DNA of 64,000 bases from Curtobacterium sp. Leaf261 (GTDB lineage: Bacteria; Actinomycetota; Actinomycetes; Actinomycetales; Microbacteriaceae), in assembly GCF_001422205.1 (NCBI RefSeq), contig NZ_LMMJ01000008.1, forward strand, positions 52,915-116,914, read 5' to 3'. A model generated the notes under the pieces. It was given only the letters and a program-made list of their open reading frames with translations. It ran no database searches and was not told the origin of the DNA. Of the stretch, positions 43,168-52,858 are shown in pieces; position 1 is the stretch's first letter; each line of letters starts with the position of its first letter. The position numbers and the translations under genes are program-made.

Positions 43168-44223
43168 TCACGCCTGGCCGAACTGCAGGAGCGCGAGCGC
43201 GGCGTCCTCCGGCCCGTAGTCGAACAGGCGCTCGAAGAACGGGTCGGCCGCCCACGGCACGTCCTTGGACGCGGGCGTGCTCCGCGCTGTCTCGACGAGC
43301 CACTCGATCTCGGGCACCACCGCGTCGGCGAACCGCAACGGCTCCCACCCGAGCGCCCGGGCATCGGCGAGGTCGAGCACCACCGGCGACGCGGTCGACC
43401 ACGGGGTGACCCCGAGGAACGCGGGTGCGTCGACGTCGAGCAGGATCTCGTCGAACCGGTGGTCGAGCCGTTCCGCGATCGACCGGACGATCTCGAGCAC
43501 GGTCGGCGCCGGGTCGTCGGCGACGTTGAGGATCCGACGGTCGGGGTTCGCGGCGACGAGTTCCACGAGGGAGGCGATCCCCGCCGCTGCCGTCGTGTGG
43601 TCGACGCTCCGACCATGGTTCGCGAGGACGATGCGTTCGCGTTCGTCGAGGACCCGGCGCACGACGAACCACTCCCGCGGACGAGCGATCCCGACGCCGT
43701 ACACCTTGGACGGGCGGAGCACGGTGACCGGGGCGCCGTGGTCGAGCAGCAGGTGCTCGGCGGCGACCTTGTTCCCGGCGTACCCGTCGCGGCTCGTCGG
43801 GTCCCCGTCGCCGGGCGCGACCGTCGGCTGCCGCTCGGAGATCGGCACCGGGAACACCGGTCTGTCGACCGAGTTCGCGTGCCGCCCCTGCTCGTCCACG
43901 TACACGGCCTTGGTCGACAGCATGACGGTCGAGGACACGTCCGGGAGGAACGGTGCCAGCTGCGCGGCGTCGGCTGCGGTCGCGCAGACCCCGTCGACGA
44001 GCAGGTCCGCACCGTTCCGGAGCAGCTCGCGAAGGATCGTCGTGTCGCGGCGGTCACCCGCGACGAACCGCGCCCCGCGTGCGACGAGGTACTGGGCGGC
44101 GGGCCCGTCGCGGCGGGCGAGGACGTCCACCTGCCAGTCCTCGTCGGCGTCGAGGAGTCGTCGCGCGACCGCGGAACCGATCCCGCCGGTGCCGCCGAGG
44201 ACGACCGCCCGCCGCGAGCTCAT
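43168..44223 (-). CDS. NAD-dependent epimerase/dehydratase (extended SDR)
   Basis: This 351-residue protein has the nucleotide loop GGTGGIGSAVARRLL (10-24), an acidic NAD region after DVLARRD, STKAVYVDE in the catalytic Ser/Thr strand, and Y-x-x-x-K as YAGNK with VAAEHLLL following. These mark extended short-chain dehydrogenases acting on nucleotide sugars or similar compounds. The C-terminal domain carries the substrate site. The start overlaps the acetyltransferase stop by ATGA, so the two are co-expressed. The substrate is unknown. Confidence 0.87.
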   Translation of the reverse strand: MSSRRAVVLGGTGGIGSAVARRLLDADEDWQVDVLARRDGPAAQYLVARGARFVAGDRRDTTILRELLRNGADLLVDGVCATAADAAQLAPFLPDVSSTVMLSTKAVYVDEQGRHANSVDRPVFPVPISERQPTVAPGDGDPTSRDGYAGNKVAAEHLLLDHGAPVTVLRPSKVYGVGIARPREWFVVRRVLDERERIVLANHGRSVDHTTAAAGIASLVELVAANPDRRILNVADDPAPTVLEIVRSIAERLDHRFDEILLDVDAPAFLGVTPWSTASPVVLDLADARALGWEPLRFADAVVPEIEWLVETARSTPASKDVPWAADPFFERLFDYGPEDAALALLQFGQA

Positions 44224-44837
44224 CGCCGGCCCTGCCGCGCCGACGGGGCGACCGCGGGCCCCGACTCCGACCGCGATCCAGGCGCCGATCCCACCTGCCA
44301 CCCCGTCGCCGACCGTTCCTGCGACGCCGACCGTTCCTGCGATGCCGATCCCGACGCCACCGCTGACCCTGTCCGCTGTGGGGCCATGTCGTACGTCACC
44401 CAGGGCGTGGCCGTCGCATGCGCGTCGTACACCGAGCGCGCGACGGTGTTGCTCTCGGCGGTGATCCACCGCACGAGGGTCGCCCCCGCCGCCGCAGCCT
44501 GTGCCGCGGCCGCGTCGAGCAGCATGCCACCGAGCCCGTTCCGGCGCGCATCGGGGTCGGTGTAGAGGTCGTCGAGGTACAGCCCGAACGCGGCAGCCGA
44601 CGGTCGCGCGAACGACCGGAGGTTGGCAAGTGCACCCAGCCGCCCACTGCCGTCCACGGCGACGAGCCCCTGGAGCCCGTGTTCGCGGCCGACCACCCAG
44701 CGCCAGGTCGTCAGGACGGCATCCGGATCGTCCGGCAGCCGGTAGAAGCCGCGGTACCCCGAGTACAGCACGGCCCACTGCTCGGCGTCGGCAGGTTCGA
44801 CGGGACGGATCGTCCAGGAGGATGCGGAGGTGACCAT
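44220..44837 (-). CDS. GNAT family N-acetyltransferase
   Basis: This 205-residue protein has the GNAT core. FGLYLDDLYTDPDARRNGLG GML (about 83-105) is the strand plus acetyl-CoA pyrophosphate loop (R-x-x-G-L/x-G form RRNGLG), and SNTVARSVYDAH is the late motif. The last 45 residues are a tail with a five-residue unit (ASQER) repeated, from a 15-bp DNA repeat near 44310-44345, and are not part of the fold. It is coupled to the epimerase downstream. The acceptor is unknown. Confidence 0.87.
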   Translation of the reverse strand: MVTSASSWTIRPVEPADAEQWAVLYSGYRGFYRLPDDPDAVLTTWRWVVGREHGLQGLVAVDGSGRLGALANLRSFARPSAAAFGLYLDDLYTDPDARRNGLGGMLLDAAAAQAAAAGATLVRWITAESNTVARSVYDAHATATPWVTYDMAPQRTGSAVASGSASQERSASQERSATGWQVGSAPGSRSESGPAVAPSARQGRR

Positions 44838-44954
44838 GCGCCAACGTTAGTTGCCTGTGGTGGCCGCTCTGGGCCTCCAGTCCGACGCTGTGGACGCCGG
44901 CGTCTGCCAGCCGCTCTGTGGAGAGCGAGCACCCGCGAGCCGGGTGCGGGTCCG

Positions 44955-45815
44955 TCAGGACGCGAGCGGTTCCGGCTCCCGCCACCAGTCAGCGAGCGAC
45001 CCGTCGTAGACCCGGACGCGCTCGTGCCCCAGCACCGTCAGGGCGAGGGCGTCGACGCATGCGGCGGTGCCGACGCCGCAGTAGGTCACGATCTCCTCGG
45101 AGGCGAGCACCGGCTCGAGCACCGCGGAGAGAGCCTTCGGTCGGAGGAGCGCGTTCGTGTCGGCGTCGACGAGCGTGCGGACGGGGATCGTCGTCGACCC
45201 GGGGATCAGCTCCGATCGGCCGACACCGCCCGCGTCCGACGGGGCGGCGCACACGAGTGCCGCGGGCTCGGAGCCGTCGACCGCTCGCAGGACACGGTCG
45301 CGGTCAGCCCAGACCGGACGTTCCTCGGTCGCCAGGAACGCGGTGGCGGACCGGCGTTCGCGTGCGGTCCCCGACATCGCGCCGCTGCGGATCGGCCGGC
45401 CCTCGTGCTGCCACTTCGTGAAGCCGCCGTCGAGCACCGCCACCTGGTCGAAGCCGAACGAGCGGAACAGCCACCACAGGCGGGCCGACCACTGCCCGAG
45501 GTCGCGGTCGTAGACCACGACGGTGTCGTCGTTGGAGACCCCGAGCGCACTGATCGCCCGCTCGAACCGTGCGGAGTCCGGGCGGGTGAACGGCAGGTCC
45601 GAGCCCGATGCGCTCAGGGTGTCCACGAGGTCGGCGAACACCGCGCCCGGGACGTGGCCGTCCTCGACGTAGTCGTCGAACGCGGGAGCCCATGCGGTGG
45701 CACGACCGATGCCGGTGGTGCGGACCGAAGCGTCGATGACGACGAGCTCGTCCGAGCCCAGGTGGTCGGCGAGCCACTGGGTCGACACGAGCGGTGACGA
45801 CGGGACGAGGGGCAT
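44955..45815 (-). CDS. Two-domain sulfurtransferase (rhodanese-like)
   Basis: This 286-residue protein has an inactive N-terminal rhodanese domain (YDRDLGQWSARLWWLFRSFG, then LDGGFTKW) and an active C-terminal one. The catalytic cysteine sits in VTYCGVGTAAC, and the loop CGVGTA is of thiosulfate/3-mercaptopyruvate sulfurtransferase type. It moves sulfane sulfur to cyanide, thiols or thioredoxin in the cytosol. ATG 45815 is the best start; GTG codons upstream would add non-conserved residues. Length is normal. Confidence 0.9.
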   Translation of the reverse strand: MPLVPSSPLVSTQWLADHLGSDELVVIDASVRTTGIGRATAWAPAFDDYVEDGHVPGAVFADLVDTLSASGSDLPFTRPDSARFERAISALGVSNDDTVVVYDRDLGQWSARLWWLFRSFGFDQVAVLDGGFTKWQHEGRPIRSGAMSGTARERRSATAFLATEERPVWADRDRVLRAVDGSEPAALVCAAPSDAGGVGRSELIPGSTTIPVRTLVDADTNALLRPKALSAVLEPVLASEEIVTYCGVGTAACVDALALTVLGHERVRVYDGSLADWWREPEPLAS

Positions 45816-45924
45816 GGCGATCAAGATAGCGTCGGCCACCGACAGCTGCCAGGCGGGGCGCAACAGGGCGTCTCGGACGGTGGAACGACCGGTCTGCGCG
45901 TGCCTCTCGCACCGTCCTCGCGAA

Positions 45925-45981
45925 TGAGAAGTGCCCATCTGTCGGGTCCGGACGGGCCGGGCGACAGATGGGCACTTCTCA
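45925..45981 (-). terminator. Perfect inverted repeat after the DHA2 exporter gene
   Basis: Twenty-base arms (45925-45944 and 45962-45981) pair perfectly around a 17-base loop. It starts 25 bases past the stop of the exporter gene ending at 46006. The arms are less GC-rich than the other palindromes and unrelated to them. A terminator is the simplest reading. Confidence 0.7.
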
Positions 45982-46005
45982 GCAGGGCAACCGCGCGCAG
46001 CGGCC

Positions 46006-47562
46006 CTAGTGCGCGGCGACCGGGATCGAGCCGGTCACGTTCGACGACGCCGACTCGAGCTTGGCGAGCCGGACCTTCTGCCGGTTGATGACGAGACCGC
46101 CGGCCAGCGCGACGAGCACGAGCACCCCGGACGAGATCCAGAACGCCGTGTGGTAGCCGGTGAGCGCCGCGTTCGCCTGGGCGAGCTTGCCGCCATCGGT
46201 GCCGACGAGCTGGTCACGGACGACGTCGGCGAACACGGTCGACAGGAGTGCGGTGCCGATCGATCCACCGATCTGCTGCATGGTGTTCACCATCGCCGAG
46301 GCGACACCGGCGTCCTGACGCGCGACGCCGGAGGTGGCCGTCGAGAACGCCGACGAGAACACCAGGCCCATGCCGAGACCGATGACGATCAGGCCGGGGA
46401 GCACGACGGGGGCGTACCCGCTGTCGAGCTGCGTCCGCGTGAGGAGCGCCAGGCCGATCGCCGCGGTGAGCCCACCGATGAGGATGAGCACCTTCGGACC
46501 GACGCGGGGCAGGAGCCTCGTGCCGAGGATCGTCGAGCTGAACATGATCGACAGCGGCATCGGCAGGAACGCCAGACCGGTCTTGAGCGAGGAGTACCCG
46601 AGGGTCTGCTCGAGGTAGTAGGTCAGGAACAGGAAGATGCCGAACATGCCGATCGCCACGAGCCCCATCGCGAGGAGTGCCCCACCGCGGTCGCGGTCGA
46701 GGACCACGCGGAGCGGCATGAGCGGGTGGTCGACCCGGGTCTCGGCGAAGACGAACGCCGCGACGAGCACGACACCGGCCGCGAGGTAGACGTAGGTGAG
46801 TGCGTCGTCCCAGCCGTTGGTCTCGGCGTTCGAGAAGCCGTAGACGATGCCGACGAGGCCGAGCGTGATGAGCACGACGCCCAGGTAGTCGATCCGCGGG
46901 CGTGCGGTCTTGGCCGGACGTGGCACGAAGAGGAACGTGCCGACGAGTGCGACCGCCGCGATGACGAGGTTCACGAAGAGGCACCAGCGCCACGAGGCGT
47001 ACTCGGTGAGCACGCCGCCGAGGAGCAGGCCGATCGCGGCACCGGAGCCGGCGATCGCACCGAAGATGCCGAACGCACGAGCGCGTTCCTTCATGTCGGT
47101 GAACGTGGTCGTCAGCAGGGACAGCGCCGCGGGGGCGAGCAGTGCACCGAAGACGCCCTGCAGTGCGCGGGCTGCGACGAGCAGGCCGAACGAGTCGGCG
47201 AGTCCGCCGAGCATGGACGCGACCGCGAAGCCGACGAGCCCGATGACCAGGGTGTTCTTCCGACCGAAGAGGTCGGCGAGACGACCGCCGAGCAGCAGCA
47301 GCGACCCGAAGGCCAGCGAGTACGCGGTGACGACCCACTGGCGCTGGTCGTTGCCGAACCCGAGGTCCTGCTGCGCCGAGGGCAGTGCGATGTTCACGAT
47401 CGTCGCATCGAGCACGACCATGATCTGGGCGATGCCGATGACCGCCAGGACCACCCAGCGGTGGTCCTTCTTGTCGATGGGGGAGAGGTTCTGCGAGCTC
47501 GGTGCGGCGCGGTGCGTCGGCACCGATCCGGTCGGCGTGGGGGCCGTTGCTTGAGACGACAT
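46006..47562 (-). CDS. DHA2-family drug/proton antiporter (14 TM MFS)
   Basis: This 518-residue protein has fourteen membrane helices and DHA2 landmarks: VVLDATIVNIALP in helix 1 (motif D1), LGGRLADLFGRKN (motif A), ARALQGVFGALLAPAALSLL (motif B region) and GAIAGSGAAIGLLLGGVL (motif C, antiporter type). It should export hydrophobic drugs or dyes in exchange for protons. ATG 47562 is chosen; the frame is open upstream without conserved sequence. It is divergent from a TetR repressor, with a dyad between, so expression is probably drug-inducible. Confidence 0.92.
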   Translation of the reverse strand: MSSQATAPTPTGSVPTHRAAPSSQNLSPIDKKDHRWVVLAVIGIAQIMVVLDATIVNIALPSAQQDLGFGNDQRQWVVTAYSLAFGSLLLLGGRLADLFGRKNTLVIGLVGFAVASMLGGLADSFGLLVAARALQGVFGALLAPAALSLLTTTFTDMKERARAFGIFGAIAGSGAAIGLLLGGVLTEYASWRWCLFVNLVIAAVALVGTFLFVPRPAKTARPRIDYLGVVLITLGLVGIVYGFSNAETNGWDDALTYVYLAAGVVLVAAFVFAETRVDHPLMPLRVVLDRDRGGALLAMGLVAIGMFGIFLFLTYYLEQTLGYSSLKTGLAFLPMPLSIMFSSTILGTRLLPRVGPKVLILIGGLTAAIGLALLTRTQLDSGYAPVVLPGLIVIGLGMGLVFSSAFSTATSGVARQDAGVASAMVNTMQQIGGSIGTALLSTVFADVVRDQLVGTDGGKLAQANAALTGYHTAFWISSGVLVLVALAGGLVINRQKVRLAKLESASSNVTGSIPVAAH

Positions 47563-47681
47563 GGTGCGTCCTTCCGTCTGGGCGAGGAGCGGATGGGGGA
47601 GGCGCGCGCCGTCGGGCGTCTCGAGGAAGGTGGGGATGCGCGGAGACGATGTCTCCGTCTGCAGGAACCGGATGCAGAACA

Positions 47682-47712
47682 TCCGTTTCGAACCAGTGTA
47701 CGGGTAAACGGA
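47682..47712. promoter_or_regulatory. Probable TetR operator between exporter and regulator
   Basis: Inverted arms TCCGTTT (47682-47688) and AAACGGA (47706-47712) lie in the AT-richer 196-base gap between the divergent genes. The spacing suits a TetR-family dimer or a pair of dimers. The exact operator extent is inferred. Confidence 0.5.
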
Positions 47713-47758
47713 CGAGTCGCATCCGCTTATTCCCAGAATTCTCGATTAACCTTCGGGT

Positions 47759-48439
47759 GTGATCCCCACCCCGATCGACGAGCAGCACGAGCAGCACGCG
47801 CAGGCGGACCGGCCGCTCCGAGCCGATGCGGCACGCAACCGTGAACTCGTCCTCCAGACAGCGCGGCGACTCTTCGCGGAGCGCGGGCTCGGGGTCACCC
47901 TGAACGACATCGCGCACGAGGCCGGGGTCGGCGTCGGGACGGTCTACCGCCGGTTCCCGGACAAGGACGCGATCATCGAGGCTCTGCACGAGGCGAAGTT
48001 CGCCTCGCTCGTCGAGCTGGCCGAGCGCGCCGCCGCGATGGAGTCCGCTCGCGACGGACTGCGGGCCTACGTCATGGGCACGCTCGAGCTCCGGGCGAGC
48101 GACCGTGCACTCGCGCAGGTGATCGTGCACGCCGTCCCCGCGTCGGACACGGTGCGTCGCAGCAGGGTCCTGCTCGACGCCCTCGTGACCGCGATCGTCG
48201 AGCGCGCGAGGGTCGACGGCGTCATGCGGCAGGGCTTCGAGGCACGGGACGTCCCGATGCTCGTGCTCATGGTCGGGACCGTCGCGGACCGCACCAAGGG
48301 CTGCGGCCCCGACGTGTGGCGACGGTACGCGCAGATCCTCGTCGACGGCATCTGCCCGCCGGCGTCGCCGGCCTCGCTGCTCGGCGAACCGCTCGGCCCC
48401 GAGGAGCTGGAGCGCGCGATGCACGGCTCGCGCGACTGA
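47759..48439 (+). CDS. TetR/AcrR family transcriptional repressor
   Basis: This 226-residue protein has an N-terminal helix-turn-helix (about 28-70: RELVLQTARRLFAERGLGVT, LNDIAHEAGVGVGTVYRRFP, DKDAIIEALHEAK), the classic TetR pattern. The C-terminal helices for ligand binding resemble those of actinobacterial regulators annotated as SbtR-like. It starts with GTG right after a short AT-rich leader and may be translated with little or no leader. It probably represses the divergent DHA2 exporter and itself. Confidence 0.9.
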   Translation: MIPTPIDEQHEQHAQADRPLRADAARNRELVLQTARRLFAERGLGVTLNDIAHEAGVGVGTVYRRFPDKDAIIEALHEAKFASLVELAERAAAMESARDGLRAYVMGTLELRASDRALAQVIVHAVPASDTVRRSRVLLDALVTAIVERARVDGVMRQGFEARDVPMLVLMVGTVADRTKGCGPDVWRRYAQILVDGICPPASPASLLGEPLGPEELERAMHGSRD

Positions 48440-48440
48440 C

Positions 48441-48546
48441 CGGACTGGAGGCGCGGTGCCAGGCCGCGCCGTCCCTCCCGTCCGGCTGACGGGCCGTCCG
48501 ACGGACTGGAGGCGCGGTGCCAGGTCGCACCGTCCCGCCCGTCCGG
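48441..48546. terminator. Two tandem GGACTGGAGG palindromes between convergent genes
   Basis: Two copies (48441-48486 and about 48502-48546) each begin CGGACTGGAGGCGCGGTGCC and end with an imperfect complement (GTCC-CCCGTCCGG). They separate the TetR gene (ends 48439) from the convergent mannosyltransferase gene (ends 48610). The tandem arrangement suggests that the element can duplicate. Confidence 0.6.
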
Positions 48547-48609
48547 CGTGTGGCGCGGCCCGTCCGGCCCTCCGCGACAGAGGCCTGTCGGGTCCGGGTC
48601 AGGACCCGG

Positions 48610-50280
48610 TCAGAGCCACGATCGGAACCAGTAGTGCGACCGCACGAAGTCCCACGGGGTCTGGATCGCCGTCCACATCGGGTACCAGTACGCGCTCGCC
48701 AGCACGGCCACGCCGAGGAACACCCCGACCCAGAGGATCCCGCGCCGACGACGCGGGGTCGGATCGTCCCGTGACCCCAGTGCGAGCCCGAGCACGGCCG
48801 CGAGTCCGATCAGCATGTACGGCTCGAACGCGATCGTGTAGAACTGGAACACCGTCCTGCCGGCGTACATCAGCCACGGCAGGTACCCGGCGCCGACACC
48901 CATCGCGATCAGCCCGTACCGCCAGTCGCGACGGAGCACGAACAGCACGACGAGCACGATCACCGCGATGACCGACGCGTACCAGATGACGGGGTTCGCG
49001 ATGCCGGTGATCGCCTCGCCGCAGCGGTCGGCCGTGCATCCACCGACGCCGGCGTCCTGCCCCTCGTAGTACATGCTCGTCGGACGGACCATCAGCAGCC
49101 ACGTGAAGGGGTTCGCGGCGTACGAGTGCGGCGTGTGCAGGCCGATGTTGAACCCGTAGATCTCGGTCTGGTAATGCCACCAGTTCTGCAGGCTCGTCGG
49201 GACCCACGCGAGCACGCCGTGCCAGCGCTGGCCGCCGCCCTGGATCCACAGCCGGTCGTAGCCGCCGCTCGTCAGGAACCAGCCCGTCCACGACAGCAGG
49301 TAGACCACGCCCGCCACGGGGACCGTCAGCAGGAAGTTGACCGGACCCTGCTTCAGGAACGCGCTGCTGCTCCAGAACTCGATCCCCGCGCGGCGGCGCA
49401 GCATCATGTCCGTCAGCACGCTGTAGACGGCGAAGAACGCCAGGAAGTAGAGCCCGCTCCACTTGGTGCCCGTCGCGAGGCCGCACGCCGCTCCCATCGC
49501 GAACAGCCACGGGCGGAACCACAGCGCCGGGCCCCACAGGGTGTCGCGGCCCGCCAGCTCCCGCCGGACCACCCACGCGTCGAGGCGGCGCTCCGTCCAC
49601 CGGCGGTCGAGGATCAGCGCCCCGAAACCGAGCAGTGCGAAGAACCCGACGATGCCGTCGAGCAGCGACACGCGGCTCATCACGATCGCCTGCCCGTCGA
49701 TGGCCATCAGACCGCCGGCGATCGTGCCGACGAGCGTCGAACGGAAGAGGGAGCGCGCGATGACGGCCACCAGGAACACCGTCGCGATGCCGATCAGCGC
49801 CACCGCGATGCGCCAGCCCGCGGGGTCCTGGCCGTTGCCGAAGGCGAGCATGCCGAGGCCGATGAGGTACTTGCCGAGCGGCGGGTGCGCGATGAACTCG
49901 GCCGCGCTCGTGTAGAAGCCCGTGTCGCCGCCGACGAACCTTGTGTCGGTGGTGTTCGAGCCGGTCTCGGTCGAGGGCGGCCACGTGCCCTCGTACCCCA
50001 GGTGGGTGAGGGTCCAGGCGTCCTTGACGTAGTAGGTCTCGTCGAACACGAGCGCATCCGGGCGACCGAGGTCCCAGAGCCGCAGCACCGCGCCGAGCAG
50101 CGTCACCGCGAGCGGGCCGGTCCACCGCCAGAGCGCGAGTCGCCAGCCGACGCTGAGGACACGGCCCCACCAGGCGTCGAGACGGGTGCCGCGGGGCACG
50201 TCGAGCACGTCGGGGTCGCCACCCGTCGGAGCGGGGTCGGACCGCACGAGGAGCGCGTCCGTGTCCGGGCCTGTCGTCAC
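48610..50280 (-). CDS. Dolichyl-phosphate-mannose-type protein O-mannosyltransferase (PMT, GT39)
   Basis: This 556-residue membrane enzyme has about ten or eleven helices. Between the first two is the PMT catalytic Asp-Glu in DALVFDETYYVKDAW (about 75-89), followed by HPPLGKYLIGLG in the next region. RVSLLDGIVGFFALLG and GTKWSGLYFL are also family-typical. It transfers mannose from polyprenyl-phosphate-mannose to Ser/Thr of exported proteins on the outer face of the membrane, coupled to secretion. In actinobacteria this gene usually lies beside the divergent rsmI, as it does here. Confidence 0.93.
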   Translation of the reverse strand: MTTGPDTDALLVRSDPAPTGGDPDVLDVPRGTRLDAWWGRVLSVGWRLALWRWTGPLAVTLLGAVLRLWDLGRPDALVFDETYYVKDAWTLTHLGYEGTWPPSTETGSNTTDTRFVGGDTGFYTSAAEFIAHPPLGKYLIGLGMLAFGNGQDPAGWRIAVALIGIATVFLVAVIARSLFRSTLVGTIAGGLMAIDGQAIVMSRVSLLDGIVGFFALLGFGALILDRRWTERRLDAWVVRRELAGRDTLWGPALWFRPWLFAMGAACGLATGTKWSGLYFLAFFAVYSVLTDMMLRRRAGIEFWSSSAFLKQGPVNFLLTVPVAGVVYLLSWTGWFLTSGGYDRLWIQGGGQRWHGVLAWVPTSLQNWWHYQTEIYGFNIGLHTPHSYAANPFTWLLMVRPTSMYYEGQDAGVGGCTADRCGEAITGIANPVIWYASVIAVIVLVVLFVLRRDWRYGLIAMGVGAGYLPWLMYAGRTVFQFYTIAFEPYMLIGLAAVLGLALGSRDDPTPRRRRGILWVGVFLGVAVLASAYWYPMWTAIQTPWDFVRSHYWFRSWL

Positions 50281-50362
50281 CAGAGCATCCTATGGAAGAT
50301 CATCGCCGTGGCCTGATGCGGAGCCTGCGATCGTGGACAGCGGATTCCGGGAGAATGAGACC

Positions 50363-51184
50363 GTGATCGTCCTCGCAGCGACTCCCATCGGCAACCTCGG
50401 TGACGCCTCCCGGAGGCTGATCGAGACGCTGTCGAACGCCTCGGTGATCGCCGCCGAGGACACCAGGACCACCGTGCACCTGCTCCGCGCGCTCGGGATC
50501 GAGAACCGACCGCGGCTCATCGCCCTGCACGAGCACAACGAACGGGAGCGCGCGGGCGAGATCGTCGAGGCCGCCAGGGAGGACGACGTCGTGGTGCTCA
50601 CGGACGCCGGCATGCCCGCGATCAGCGACCCCGGGTTCCCGCTCGTGGCCGCCGCTGCAGCCGCGGGCGTGACGGTCACCGTGATCCCCGGCCCGTCCGC
50701 GGTGCTGGCGGCGCTCGCCGTTTCGGGACTCCCGACGGACCGGTTCGCGTTCGAGGGCTTCCCGTCCCGGAAGGGCGCCGAGCGCCGTCGGCAGTTCGCG
50801 GGGCTGGCCGGGGAGCAGCGCACGCTCGTCTTCTTCGAGTCCCCGCACCGGCTGGCCGACACGCTCGTCGACATGGCGTCCGGGTTCGGTGCCGAGCGGC
50901 CGGCAGCGGTGTGCCGCGAGCTCACGAAGCTGCACGAGGAGGTCCGGCGGGGCTCGTTGAGCGAGCTCGCCGAGTGGGCGGCCGAGGGTGTCCGGGGCGA
51001 GATCTGCGTGGTCGTCGGGGGTGCGTCCGACGAGTCGCTCGCGGTCGACCTCGCCGAGGGCGTGCGGCTCGTGCTGGCGCGGGTCGCTGCCGGGGCGCGC
51101 ATGAAGGAAGCGTCGCAGGTCGTCGCCGACGCGACGGGACTGTCGCGCCGCGAGCTCTACGAGGGAGCACTGGCCGCCCGCTGA
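50363..51184 (+). CDS. rsmI: 16S rRNA (cytidine-1402-2-prime-O)-methyltransferase
   Basis: This 273-residue enzyme methylates the ribose of C1402 in the decoding centre of 16S rRNA using SAM. It has the tetrapyrrole-methylase-type fold shown by LAATPIGNLGD at the start, AAEDTRTTVHLL, LTDAGMPAISDPG and VTVIPGPSAVLAAL. GTG 50363 is preferred, with GGGAGA upstream, because the conserved ATPIGN comes right after it. Family length is normal. It is divergent from the mannosyltransferase and starts the housekeeping block. Confidence 0.95.
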   Translation: MIVLAATPIGNLGDASRRLIETLSNASVIAAEDTRTTVHLLRALGIENRPRLIALHEHNERERAGEIVEAAREDDVVVLTDAGMPAISDPGFPLVAAAAAAGVTVTVIPGPSAVLAALAVSGLPTDRFAFEGFPSRKGAERRRQFAGLAGEQRTLVFFESPHRLADTLVDMASGFGAERPAAVCRELTKLHEEVRRGSLSELAEWAAEGVRGEICVVVGGASDESLAVDLAEGVRLVLARVAAGARMKEASQVVADATGLSRRELYEGALAAR

Positions 51185-51200
51185 CCGGCTGGGGAACCAC

Positions 51201-51250
51201 CGGACTGGAGGCGCGGTGCCGGTTCTCCACAGCCTCCCGGCCCCGTCCGT
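51201..51250 (+). repeat. GGACTGGAGG element between rsmI and metG
   Basis: CGGACTGGAGGCGCGGTGCC at 51201-51220 is followed by a poor complement (CAGCCTCCCGGCC-CCGTCCG), so this copy is a weak hairpin. It lies 16 bases past rsmI and within about 35 bases of metG. Confidence 0.5.
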
Positions 51251-51283
51251 AACCGGTCCGCAGGCCGCCGTAGGATGGTCCGC

Positions 51284-52858
51284 ATGGCCGACGGCTCCGC
51301 GTTCTCGATCACGACGCCCATCTTCTACGTCAACGACGTGCCCCACATCGGGCACGCCTACACGGAGGTGGCGGCGGACGTCCTCGCGCGCTGGCACCGC
51401 CAGCGGGCCGACGACACCTGGCTGCTCACGGGGACGGACGAGCACGGCCAGAAGATCCTCCGGACGGCGTCGGCGCACGACGTCTCCCCGAAGGAGTGGG
51501 CCGACCGGCTCGTCGCCGACGCGTGGAAGCCGCTCCTCGACACGGTCGACATCGCCAACGACGACTTCATCCGCACCACGGACGAGCGCCACGAGCGCGG
51601 CGTCACCCTGTTCCTGCAGAAGCTCTACGACGACGGCTACATCTACGCCGGGGAGTTCGAGGGCTTCTACTGCGTGGGGTGCGAGGAGTACAAGCAGCCG
51701 AGCGACCTCGTCGCGGGCACCGGCGCCTACGAGGGCGAGCAGGTCTGCGCGATCCACTCGATCCCGGTCGAGGTCCTGTCCGAGCGCAACTACTTCTTCC
51801 GGATGTCCGACTTCGAGCAGCGCCTGCTGGACCTGTACGAGTCGAACCCGGACTTCATCCAGCCCGAGAGCGTCCGCAACGAGATCATCTCGTTCGTCAA
51901 GCAGGGCCTCAGGGACCTGTCGATCTCACGGTCGAGCTTCGACTGGGGCATCAAGATCCCGTGGGACACCGGCCACGTGCTCTACGTCTGGTTCGACGCG
52001 CTCCTGAACTACATCACCGCCGTCGGGTACGGCGTCGACGACGAGCAGTTCCGTCGTCGCTGGCCGAGTGTGCACATCGTCGGCAAGGACATCGCCCGCT
52101 TCCATGCCGTGATCTGGCCCGCCATGCTCATGGCCGCAGGGCTCGAGGTCCCGAAGCGCGTGTTCGGGCACGGCTGGCTGCTGGTCGGTGGCGAGAAGAT
52201 GTCGAAGTCCAAGCTCACGGGCATCGCGCCCTCGGAGATCACCGACACGTTCGGCTCGGACGCCTTCCGGTACTACTTCCTCCGCGCGATCACCTTCGGC
52301 CAGGACGGCAACTTCAGCTGGGAGGACATCTCCGCCAGGTACCAGGCCGAGCTCGCGAACGGGTTCGGCAACCTCGCCTCCCGCATCGTCGCGATGATCG
52401 GTCGGTACTTCGACGGCGCCGTACCCGAGCGGGGTGCCCTGACCGACCTCGACCGCGCGATCGACGACCTCGGCGTCTCCGTCACCGAGCGTGCCGACGC
52501 AGCCGTCGCGGCCTTCGCACCGCACGACGCGATCAGCACCGTGTGGGAGCTCGTCGACGCCCTGAACGGCTACATCACCGAGCAGGAGCCGTGGGTGCTC
52601 GCCAAGGACCCCGCGGACCGCGAGCGTCTCGGCACCGTGCTCGTCACCGCGCTCCGTGGGCTCGGCACCATCGCCGTGCTGTCGGCACCGGTCATGCCGA
52701 AGGCCACCGAGAAGCTCTGGGCATCGATCGGCGCGGGTGGTTCGATCACCGAGCAGCGGGTCGACCGCGCCTACGAGTGGGCCGGTGCCGACCACGTCGT
52801 CCCCCTCGAGAGCGGGCTCTTCCCGCGGATCGAGCAGCCCGCCGTGGCGACGGCGTGA
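51284..52858 (+). CDS. metG: Methionyl-tRNA synthetase
   Basis: This 524-residue class I synthetase charges tRNA-Met. It has HIGH as HIGH at 21-24 (YVNDVPHIGHAYTE), WLLTGTDEHGQK, CP-domain residues with CVGC, and KMSKS at 305-309. A helical anticodon-binding domain follows (about 350-510), and no C-terminal dimerisation domain is present, as in the shorter MetG type. ATG 51284 has AGGATGG upstream; the ATG at 51275 is the other option. The stop overlaps the DNase GTG by four bases. Confidence 0.96.
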   Translation: MADGSAFSITTPIFYVNDVPHIGHAYTEVAADVLARWHRQRADDTWLLTGTDEHGQKILRTASAHDVSPKEWADRLVADAWKPLLDTVDIANDDFIRTTDERHERGVTLFLQKLYDDGYIYAGEFEGFYCVGCEEYKQPSDLVAGTGAYEGEQVCAIHSIPVEVLSERNYFFRMSDFEQRLLDLYESNPDFIQPESVRNEIISFVKQGLRDLSISRSSFDWGIKIPWDTGHVLYVWFDALLNYITAVGYGVDDEQFRRRWPSVHIVGKDIARFHAVIWPAMLMAAGLEVPKRVFGHGWLLVGGEKMSKSKLTGIAPSEITDTFGSDAFRYYFLRAITFGQDGNFSWEDISARYQAELANGFGNLASRIVAMIGRYFDGAVPERGALTDLDRAIDDLGVSVTERADAAVAAFAPHDAISTVWELVDALNGYITEQEPWVLAKDPADRERLGTVLVTALRGLGTIAVLSAPVMPKATEKLWASIGAGGSITEQRVDRAYEWAGADHVVPLESGLFPRIEQPAVATA